64,000 nucleotides of DNA from an uncultured Prevotella sp. (lineage in GTDB: Bacteria; Bacteroidota; Bacteroidia; Bacteroidales; Bacteroidaceae): assembly GCA_905211345.1 (NCBI GenBank), contig CAJMAO010000004.1, positions 5,949 to 69,948 of the forward strand. The letters are read 5' to 3'. Position 1 is the first letter of the stretch. Each line of letters begins with the position of its first letter. A program made the translations under genes and the position numbers. Below are positions 8,746 to 16,600 of this stretch, one piece after another. Under the pieces are notes generated by a model. The model was not told the origin of the DNA and did no database searches. It was given only the letters and a program-made list of their open reading frames with translations.

Positions 8746-8753
8746 TACCTTTG
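8746..8753 (+). promoter_or_regulatory. -7 box for the yitT-xpt-ygbA operon
   Basis: TACCTTTG, about 90 nt before the ATG at 8843. The predicted leader contains the small hairpin ACGCTGCAAAGCGT (8767-8780). No purine-riboswitch core could be recognised. The remainder of 8457-8745 is AT-rich, with a weak ATGCCG/CGGCAT pair at 8657-8698 and no ORF. Confidence 0.6.
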
Positions 8754-8842
8754 CACAAGGCAACATACGCTGCAAAGCGTAACGTCAGGCTGCCGTCAAT
8801 CTGTTGCGCGCCGTTATTAAATTAAATCTAATCCACCCTGAA

Positions 8843-9739
8843 ATGAATAAAATCACAGACATTACCCACATTCACGTTAAACTGAAGAAGCAAGGACTGA
8901 AGGACTTGTGCTTCATCTGTGCCGGCATATTGCTATATTCGTTCGGTTATACGGCGTTTATCTTGCCCGACCAGATTGTCATGGGCGGAGCGTCGGGTAT
9001 CGCAGCGTTGTTGTATTACGGTTTTAAGATACCCCCGGCCATATCAATTTACGCAATCAATATTATCATGGTGTTGATTGCTTTCCGCACCCTTGGGCGG
9101 CAGTTTACCGTGCGCACGGTGATAGGCGTCACCATATTGTCGGGCATGATTGGTGCGCTGCAGCCTGTATTCGAGGCTTATCCCATGGTTACTGCTGGCG
9201 AGGATAAGTTCATGCATCTGCTTATAGGCAGTGTGCTTTGTGGCGCAGGGCTAGGTATTGTGTTCTCGCACAACGGCTCGACCGGCGGTACCGACATACT
9301 GATAGCTATGCTTAACAAGTATCTGCACATGAACTTCGGACGCGCAATACAGTTGATAGACACATGCATCATAGGCTCGTCGTACCTGTTGTTCCACAGT
9401 ATGGAACCGATAGTTTACGGCATTGCTTTCACCATGATATACAGTTACGCTTGCGATTACGTGGTGAACGGTTCAAAGCAAACCATGCAGTTCATCATCA
9501 TTTCAAAAGAATACGAGAAGATAGCCGATGTGATAAACCAGAAGATACACCGCGGCGTGACCGTCATTCCCGGTCAGGGGTGGTATTCAAAGCATGAAGT
9601 TGACATTCTGATAGTGCTTGCGCGCAAGTATGAGTCGCATGGAATTCTTAACATAATAAAGATTATCGACCCTGAAGCTATCGTTTCGCAGACATTCTGC
9701 TACGGCGTGTTCGGCGAAGGTTTCGATAAAATGAAGTAA
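8843..9739 (+). CDS. YitT family membrane protein (DUF161/DUF2179)
   Basis: A polytopic inner-membrane protein of about 298 residues. Five or six hydrophobic segments include two family motifs, [20 protein letters not shown] and [19 protein letters not shown], and the soluble C-terminal DUF2179 domain begins near [16 protein letters not shown]. YitT proteins are widespread but their transport or regulatory role is not settled. The ATG at 8843 (MNKITD) is chosen over a TTG at 8804 in frame. It is the first gene of an operon with xpt four bases downstream, so a link to purine metabolism can be suspected but is not shown. Confidence 0.88.
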   Translation: MNKITDITHIHVKLKKQGLKDLCFICAGILLYSFGYTAFILPDQIVMGGASGIAALLYYGFKIPPAISIYAINIIMVLIAFRTLGRQFTVRTVIGVTILSGMIGALQPVFEAYPMVTAGEDKFMHLLIGSVLCGAGLGIVFSHNGSTGGTDILIAMLNKYLHMNFGRAIQLIDTCIIGSSYLLFHSMEPIVYGIAFTMIYSYACDYVVNGSKQTMQFIIISKEYEKIADVINQKIHRGVTVIPGQGWYSKHEVDILIVLARKYESHGILNIIKIIDPEAIVSQTFCYGVFGEGFDKMK

Positions 9740-9743
9740 ACGA

Positions 9744-10310
9744 ATGGAAGCACTCAAGCAACGCATCATACGCGATGGTAAGTGCCTTGACGGCGGAATA
9801 CTGAAGGTTGATAGTTTTATAAACCATCAAATGGATCCTGTTTTGATGAAAAGCATTGCCGACGAGTTTGCGAGTCGTTTTGCCATGAAAGGTGTCAACA
9901 AGATAATCACGATAGAGGCAAGCGGCATAGCCCCGGCGATAATGACCGGATATGTGATGCGTCTGCCCGTAGTGTTCGCAAAAAAGAAAAAGCCTGTGAC
10001 AATGGAGGGTATGCTGTTAACCGAAGTCTATTCGTTCACCAAACAACGCACGTATGACATCTGTGCCAGCCGTGAGTTTCTCAGGAGGGGTGATCGGTTG
10101 TTGTTCATTGACGATTTTCTTGCCAACGGCAACGCCGCCATGGGTATAATAGATCTTGTTAGGCAGGCGGGAGCAGAGCTTGCGGGCATGGGATTTGTAA
10201 TAGAAAAGGCATTCCAGCATGGCGGCGAACGCCTGCGTGAGGCTGGAATTATCGTAGAATCGCTTGCTGTGATAGATAGTCTTGATAATTGCGAGATAGC
10301 TATCAGATGA
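9744..10310 (+). CDS. xpt: Xanthine phosphoribosyltransferase
   Basis: Converts xanthine and PRPP to XMP in the cytoplasm for purine salvage. The 188-residue type I PRTase fold matches Bacillus Xpt in length. The PRPP-binding loop [14 protein letters not shown] is at about residues 123-136, and the N-terminus [12 protein letters not shown] plus [11 protein letters not shown] is characteristic of Xpt rather than Hpt or Apt. The gene starts four bases after yitT and its stop overlaps the ATG of the next gene (ATGA at 10307-10310), so the three form one translational unit. Confidence 0.95.
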   Translation: MEALKQRIIRDGKCLDGGILKVDSFINHQMDPVLMKSIADEFASRFAMKGVNKIITIEASGIAPAIMTGYVMRLPVVFAKKKKPVTMEGMLLTEVYSFTKQRTYDICASREFLRRGDRLLFIDDFLANGNAAMGIIDLVRQAGAELAGMGFVIEKAFQHGGERLREAGIIVESLAVIDSLDNCEIAIR

Positions 10311-10618
10311 TAAAATCATCGGTCATAGACAACGAACGACGCACTGTTGAACTTATGATAAGGCTTTACTGCCGCCGTAAGGAAGGCAACAGCCAACTCT
10401 GTGGAAAGTGTAAAGAACTGTTGGAATATGCTGACAGTAGGTTGTCCAAATGTCATTTCGGTGAAAATAAGCCTACTTGCAGGCGGTGTCCGGTGCATTG
10501 TTACCGTCCTGAAATGCGTCGGCAGATGCAGGACGTGATGCGGTATGCTGGGCCGCGTATGTTTTTTCATCATCCTATTATAGCCATAAGGCATATTTTC
10601 CGCGAATTAAGGAAGTGA
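10307..10618 (+). CDS. YgbA-type cysteine-rich protein (nitrous oxide-stimulated promoter family)
   Basis: A 103-residue protein of the YgbA_NO family (PF11756). The diagnostic spacing of cysteines is visible: LYCRRKEG, then [16 protein letters not shown] and CRRCPVHCY. The E. coli homologue is induced by nitric oxide through NsrR and has been linked to recovery from nitrosative stress; the four-cysteine cluster suggests metal or iron-sulfur binding. The ATG at 10307 overlaps the xpt stop. An upstream in-frame start at 10289 would lie inside xpt. The last 12 nt overlap the 3' end of the convergent ispH gene. Confidence 0.85.
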   Translation: MIKSSVIDNERRTVELMIRLYCRRKEGNSQLCGKCKELLEYADSRLSKCHFGENKPTCRRCPVHCYRPEMRRQMQDVMRYAGPRMFFHHPIIAIRHIFRELRK

Positions 10619-11473
10619 CCCTTCTTTCCCTATTATCCGGTCACGGCATTTTTCCATAAGCCATTTCGGCGTGCTCGTAGCGCCACAGATGCCTACGGTC
10701 GCCACTCCTTTGAGCCATGACTGCTCGATTTCATCAGGCCCTTCAATCAGATGACTGTTGGGATTTACGCTTTTACATTCGTTGAAAAGTACTCGCCCAT
10801 TGCTGCTTTTGCGTCCGCAAACAAAAAGAATGATGTCATGTTTCATTGCGAATGTGCTTATGTTTGGCATACGGTTGGCTACTTGGCGGCATATAGTGTC
10901 AAAACTTTTGAACGTTGCTTTGGGTGAGATATGTGCCGAGATATAGTCTATGATGCGGTGAAACTCATCGAGCGACTTTGTTGTCTGCGAATAAAGGAAG
11001 ATGTCGCGCGTAAAGTCGAGCGATTTTACCCCGTCCAAGTCGGCTGCGACAATGGCACGCCCGTTTGTCTGTCCCACTAAGCCTAGCACTTCGGCGTGTC
11101 CCGGCTTACCGAAAATAACTATCTGGGAATCGGGGTTTGAGTCATACTTTTGCTTTATCCTACGCTGCAATTGGAGTACGACAGGGCATGTGGCATCGAT
11201 TATCTCGATGTTGTTACGCCGTGCAAGCTCATACGTCTCGGGCGGTTCTCCATGCGCGCGGAGCAGCACTTTTACATCGTGCAGACGGCTCATCTCGTCG
11301 TGGTTTATGGTTACAAGTCCCATCTGCCGCAGCCGCTCACACTCCATCCCGTTATGGACAATGTCGCCAAGGCAGTATAACGTTTTGCCTGCCGCCAGTT
11401 CTTCTTCGGCCTTACGTATTGCCGTTGTCACGCCAAAGCAAAATCCGCTGCCGCTGTCTATCTCTATTTGCAT
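10607..11473 (-). CDS. ispH: 4-hydroxy-3-methylbut-2-enyl diphosphate reductase (IspH/LytB)
   Basis: Last enzyme of the MEP isoprenoid pathway, an iron-sulfur protein that yields IPP and DMAPP. The three cluster cysteines are visible: Cys12 in GSGFCFGV, one near residue 95 in DATCPVV, and one near 194 in FDTICRQVANR. Substrate-binding HGE (RAHGEPPE) and HAE-type (GKPGHAEVLG) motifs are present. The C-terminal GICGATSTPKWL replaces the more common AGASTP. It is the fourth gene of the A2M-DUF1573-meaB-ispH series, 18 nt behind meaB. Length (288) is standard. Confidence 0.95.
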   Translation of the reverse strand: MQIEIDSGSGFCFGVTTAIRKAEEELAAGKTLYCLGDIVHNGMECERLRQMGLVTINHDEMSRLHDVKVLLRAHGEPPETYELARRNNIEIIDATCPVVLQLQRRIKQKYDSNPDSQIVIFGKPGHAEVLGLVGQTNGRAIVAADLDGVKSLDFTRDIFLYSQTTKSLDEFHRIIDYISAHISPKATFKSFDTICRQVANRMPNISTFAMKHDIILFVCGRKSSNGRVLFNECKSVNPNSHLIEGPDEIEQSWLKGVATVGICGATSTPKWLMEKCRDRIIGKEGSLP

Positions 11474-11491
11474 GGTTGTCAGGATAATGTC

Positions 11492-12583
11492 TTAACTCTT
11501 GAAATACAGGTCTAACAGCTCTTTTGCCGCCGCAAAGCTGGTACGTTCGCCTTCAAGTACGGAGCGTTCGGAAGCCTTCAGTCGTTGCTGTATTGACGGA
11601 TTGTTGTAAAAGTTGTCGCGCAAATGTTCGTTAATGGTTTCATACATCCAGTATTTGCTTTGCTCGTTGCGGCGGTAAGCGAAGTATCCGTTAGCCTTTA
11701 CGAAATCGAAATATTCGTACACCATGTCCCATACCTCTTTAATGCCAGTGCCGTAAAAGCCGCTGTAACACAACACCTTAGGCTGCCATCCGCTGTCCGA
11801 GGGCGGAAAGAAATGCAACGCGTTGCGGAAGTTTCGGGCCGCTAGATGGCATTTGTCGACGTTTTCGCCGTCGCATTTGTTTATCACAATGCCGTCGGCT
11901 ATTTCCATTATGCCGCGTTTTATGCCCTGAAGCTCGTCGCCTGTGCCGGCAAGTTGTATGAGCAGGAAGAAGTCAACCATTGAGTGGCAGGCCGTTTCGC
12001 TCTGTCCGACTCCAACAGTCTCGACGAATATCTTGTCGTATCCGGCCGCTTCGCAAAGTATTATCGTCTCCCTAGTTTTTCGCGCCACGCCGCCAAGGGA
12101 GCCTGCCGTTGGACTGGGACGGATGAACGCGTCGGGGTGTAAAGCCAGTTTTTCCATGCGTGTCTTGTCGCCGAGTATGCTGCCTTTGGAACGTTCCGAA
12201 CTGGGGTCTATGGCCAAGACGGCCAACTTGCCGCCGCTGCGTTCAAGCACATGTATGCCGAACTGGTCGATAGAAGTGCTCTTTCCTGCGCCCGGCACGC
12301 CGCTTATGCCGATGCGCAACGAGCTTCCGCTATATGGCAGACATTTCTCTATTACTTCCTGAGCCTTTGCCTGATGGTCGGGATTCACGCTCTCTATCAG
12401 TGTGACGGCTTGGCTCAGGATGGTGACATTGCCTTTCAGTATGCCGTCAACCATGTCGTTCACCGACAACTCGCGCCGCTTGAAACGCCCGCGTTTTAGG
12501 TTAGGGTTGATGATTGAAGGCTGCTCTATGCCGGAGTTTACTGTCAAACCTTTGTATTCTTTGCTGTTTTCAGGATGTTCCAT
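11492..12583 (-). CDS. meaB: Methylmalonyl-CoA mutase-associated GTPase MeaB
   Basis: P-loop GTPase of the ArgK/MeaB (G3E) class that gates cobalamin loading and protects methylmalonyl-CoA mutase, part of the succinate-propionate route. The Walker A motif GVPGAGKST is at about residue 100, followed by LAVLAIDPSSERSKGSILGDKTRM. The second part carries VETVGVGQSE, LLIQLAGTGDELQGIKRG, and NKCDG as the guanine-specificity motif. The mutase subunits are not in this window. It is co-directional with and 8 nt behind the DUF1573 gene. Confidence 0.94.
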   Translation of the reverse strand: MEHPENSKEYKGLTVNSGIEQPSIINPNLKRGRFKRRELSVNDMVDGILKGNVTILSQAVTLIESVNPDHQAKAQEVIEKCLPYSGSSLRIGISGVPGAGKSTSIDQFGIHVLERSGGKLAVLAIDPSSERSKGSILGDKTRMEKLALHPDAFIRPSPTAGSLGGVARKTRETIILCEAAGYDKIFVETVGVGQSETACHSMVDFFLLIQLAGTGDELQGIKRGIMEIADGIVINKCDGENVDKCHLAARNFRNALHFFPPSDSGWQPKVLCYSGFYGTGIKEVWDMVYEYFDFVKANGYFAYRRNEQSKYWMYETINEHLRDNFYNNPSIQQRLKASERSVLEGERTSFAAAKELLDLYFKS

Positions 12584-12591
12584 AATGCTTC

Positions 12592-13653
12592 TTATTTTAC
12601 TTTTACGTGTATAACGACCTTCGACTTGTTAGGGTCATTGGTTATAATCAGCACGCGCGGTTTGCTTCGCGCATTCTTCAACTGCTTCCTGTAAGCCGTT
12701 ATTTTCAGTTTTGCCGACTCGCCCGGGTCAAGCCGTGACTTGTTCAGCCGCACTTTCAATCCTGTCGTAAACATCTGCATCGAACTGATGTTGAGCCTGC
12801 TGTGCCCTTGGTTTTCGATGATGATTGTTCCGCTCTTGTCGGCTTTTCCGTCAAAAGAGCCGAGGTCGAGGGTCTCCGTTGACAATTTCATTACGGGCGC
12901 GTTGCGCCGCTGGGTCTCCGACATGTTCCTGAATTCGGGCAGCAGCACGGCCGAGATTGATATTTCTTTGTCATCGCTCACCTTGTCTCCGGGATACATT
13001 CCGAGGTAAACCGATGACTGCGTAAGGCCGTAACTGCGCAGCTTTGTCGAGTTGAGGGTTATTGTTGCCACGCCCGTATGGCCGGGGGCGACGGTTGTCG
13101 GCGACACGGTGGCCGTCAAGTAGTTAGGCAGGTGCATAACAACAGGAGCCACACTTTCGCTTCCATTGTTGATGAAATGTATTTTCTGCATTGGTGTCTC
13201 GCCGAGATTTACGTCGTCAAACTCAATGTTGTTCTTATCCGCGCGCACCTTGCCGAGCGTAAAATCGTAAACGCCGGTATAGTCGGTCAGATGGTCTACA
13301 ACGACACCCTGCATCGTAAGGTAAAACGGTTTGTCGGAAGCATTGCTGTAAATGGCCGCCTCTTTATAGAAATGTCCTAACTGGCGGGCGTCGAAAGTCA
13401 CCTCTACCGTAAAGTTGTCGCCCTTGGCTATAGTGCCTTTCGGATAGTCGGCCACCACGCAGTCGCAACTTGTACGCACGGTGTCTATCACCAAGTCGTT
13501 GCCCTTGTTGCGCAGTTCAAACTTCGCTGTGACGGGCGTTTCATACATAACGTTGCCACAATCTATCACCTCGTGCTTTGCCGATATGCGCTGCGCTTGC
13601 GCGTCCAGTGCGGCGAAGGCCAGCATTACTGCCAGTATCGTATTTTTTTTCAT
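12592..13653 (-). CDS. DUF1573 family secreted protein (ASH/Ig-like repeats)
   Basis: A signal peptide (MKKNTILAVMLAFAALDAQA) is followed by three immunoglobulin-like repeats, each rich in short beta strands. The first contains the DUF1573 core IDCGNVMYETPVTAKFELRNKG with TSCDC and a later conserved MQGVV. Such proteins are abundant in Bacteroidota, exported, and without known function. It starts 8 nt after the A2M gene and 8 nt precedes meaB, so it belongs to that transcription unit. No lipobox Cys is seen, so it is probably periplasmic. Confidence 0.82.
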   Translation of the reverse strand: MKKNTILAVMLAFAALDAQAQRISAKHEVIDCGNVMYETPVTAKFELRNKGNDLVIDTVRTSCDCVVADYPKGTIAKGDNFTVEVTFDARQLGHFYKEAAIYSNASDKPFYLTMQGVVVDHLTDYTGVYDFTLGKVRADKNNIEFDDVNLGETPMQKIHFINNGSESVAPVVMHLPNYLTATVSPTTVAPGHTGVATITLNSTKLRSYGLTQSSVYLGMYPGDKVSDDKEISISAVLLPEFRNMSETQRRNAPVMKLSTETLDLGSFDGKADKSGTIIIENQGHSRLNISSMQMFTTGLKVRLNKSRLDPGESAKLKITAYRKQLKNARSKPRVLIITNDPNKSKVVIHVKVK

Positions 13654-13661
13654 AATCTAAT

Positions 13662-16600
13662 TTATTTTACTTCAATGGTGGTCGATGCCGCTCTTGCCGA
13701 ATATTCCGGAGCGTAAGCGCACTCGGCCGTGCAAGTACCTGTCTCATAGCGGCCTTCGCGGTCGATGTAATATTCAGTCTCGATTACGTGAGTTCCTTTC
13801 GGCAGACGGTCGAAATAGTAATATGTAGCATTGTCTTTCGGCGCGCAATAATAGCCGAGGCGGTAGCCGCTGAGCTGCCCTACAGGTTCCATGCAGGCGG
13901 CACGCTTGTCTTTTACCTGCACGTAGTCATAGTCCCTGTCGGCCTGAATGGTAAGACGCACTTTCACCCTGTCGCCCACTTTCAACGCCGTTGTCTGACG
14001 GCCGTCAGGGCCAATGATTTCCCTCGTCACGCGAAAGGCCGCAAATGAGCTTGCGATTGACGGCGTTTTGCAAAGCGATTGGCCGTATATTGCGCCCCAA
14101 GAGGTGGCCTTTTGCAACTTATTGACAGTCAATGTGTTACCCTTGTCATATTTAATCGTCGTCTTGACGTAGCCAAGACCGGCCGTAATTGTCGGGAAAT
14201 CAAGCTGTTCGCCGTCAACCGCGAGAGTGGCTTGAGCCTTGTTTTCAAGCACAGAAGCATTGCCGTTGAGGAATGTGTAAACGGCGTTCACTGTGTTGAG
14301 CGGAGTGTCCCAGCCCTGCACACGCTTCTGCATGAGCAGCCAACGCTTCATTTTTTCTATTGTGTCGGCGTAACCTTGTGCGTCAATCAGTTCCATTGCT
14401 TCTATTGCCCTGACCTGAGTCGGTATGCGATAGTCGAACCAGCTGTAGCCCGCGCGCGGCGTATCGTAATAACGTCCAGCTTCCTCGGTCTCCACGGTGT
14501 ATTCGTCAAGGCTCTTAACGTAATCCCCGGCAAGGCTCTTTTCGCCGTATTCCGCCAGCACGACGGCCATCACTGCCTTGTTGTAAAGGTTCAGTCCCGT
14601 GTTGTTTTTCTTTATGTCGGCCATCACGTAGTCGGTGGCTGCAGCCTCCTCGGCCGTCTGTTTCCAGCCGCTTAACGCGCATATATATAAATAATGTACG
14701 GCGTTGTCCCAGCTTACGATGTACGGTCGGCCTTCCTTACGCCACTTTTTTACTTCCTCAACGTTCTCAACCACTTTCTTTCCGAGGAACTTCATTGCGC
14801 TGTTTATCATTGCCTTGGTGTCGGCCTGCACGCCGGTCATTCTGTTGAGGCGCGTCAACGTCTCAGTAACAGTGGCCGTAAGCGTGAACGAACCGTAGCC
14901 CATGCCCGGCCACCAGCTCCACGAACCGTCCTTTGCGTTTTGCAGTTTGCGCAGCTTGTCGAGCGTTGTCGCAAGATTATTGGCCAGTGTCGACTCGTCG
15001 AAATAGTTGGCCAGCAACCGCTTTTGGTCGCTCTCACGGTCAGCGTCGGCCACCCACGGTGTCTCGTCTATTACCATGTTTTTCAACTCTTGGTTCTTAC
15101 TTAGACTACTTATCAGGCTCCCCTGCCCGGCTTCGCGCTTCCATTGCTCGAATACTGAGCGTATCCGTGGCGACTGTTTCATAAGATATGCGCTTATGCT
15201 GTTGGCGTAATATGCCGTGGCTAGGCTTATGGCGTTGTCTTCCTTGGCGTTGCAGACGTAGGGTAAAGTCTGTATCATCAGCCAAGCGGGATTGTTGGTA
15301 AACTCCACTGTCAGCTTTTTGTCGCGTCCGCCTTCGGGGAACAGCGGTTTCAGCTCTATGGTTTTGGTTCCCGCCTCGTGCATTGTGAACGGCACGGTGT
15401 TGGTTACAAGCTCCATGTCTGGCAGCACCGGCAGGTAGTGTTGCTCGCCGTCGCTGAAGTCCTTGCCCTCGGCAAACACCTTACAGATGAGCAACGGGCG
15501 GTTGCTGTCGGGGTAATAACCGAACGAAACGCTGCCTGTAGAGTCGGCGTCGACCTCAAAATTCTTTTTAACTTCAATTACAACCTTTTCCGTTTCAGGG
15601 TCTACCATCTGCATAATGGCCTTACCCTTTACGGTGTTTTCCGACGTATTGAATATCCGGGCGGTGATGGTAGTGCGGTCGCCCACGCGCACAAAGCGCG
15701 GCATGTTAGGCTGTATCATTACTTTCTTGCTGGCAACGGCCTTGGCATCTACCGTTCCGTTGTTCATCTCCTTGTCGTGTGCGAAGCCCATGAAGCGCCA
15801 TGTCGTAACGCTTTCGGGCAGCGTAAACTTAACCGAAACGTTGCCCGTGCTGTCCGTTTGCAGCGCGGGATAGAAGAAAGCGGTCTCGTTAAGGTTCTCG
15901 CGAAGCTGCACATTGGAGGCCGCACCGCCGCCTTCGCTGCCTCCACCGGCGTTGTTCGCGGTGACAACTTTGCTTAAAGATTTGACACTCATATCGGCAT
16001 TTGACACCGATGCCGCCTCTTGCACGGCGACGTCTTTCTTAATAACAGGTGCCGTAAACTTGGCGTTCATGCGCTTGACGCTTCCCGTCAGGCTCCTAGT
16101 AGATGATGACGGATAGGCCAACTCGTCACGAGAGGCGAGCACTGTGCCCCTTATCATGATTATCGACGGCTCTATGTCGATGCGCCCGAAGTCGAGAACG
16201 GGCACGTAGGCCGGCTTCAATTCTGCCGCCCCAAACAGTTGCATCCACCCCATATAGTCGGAACATTCCCAACGGGCGTAAGGCAACGACACCGACATAT
16301 ACGACGGGAACCACCACGACAGCTGGTCAATCTGGTCGAGCGAGGCATCATACATCGTGGCAAGAAGCTGCGCGTCGGCGGGCGTTCCGTCGGGTTTCGC
16401 CACACTGAGTGTCCACTCCTCCTTCTGCCCCGGCGTCAAACGGTCGCGGAAAGTGCCCCATTTTACTATGAGACGCTTGTCAGGCAATGGTTTCTTTACG
16501 CCTACATTGTGACTATAAGCCTTGCCGTCCTTAACCCAAACAAGGTTGATCAGCAGGCCGGTACCGTATTCTTCCTTGTACGAGAGCTTGCGAGTCGTCA

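Noticed and set aside
8754..8842. A purine riboswitch in the yitT-xpt leader
   Set aside because: The leader is only about 90 nt and lacks the conserved loop and junction sequences.
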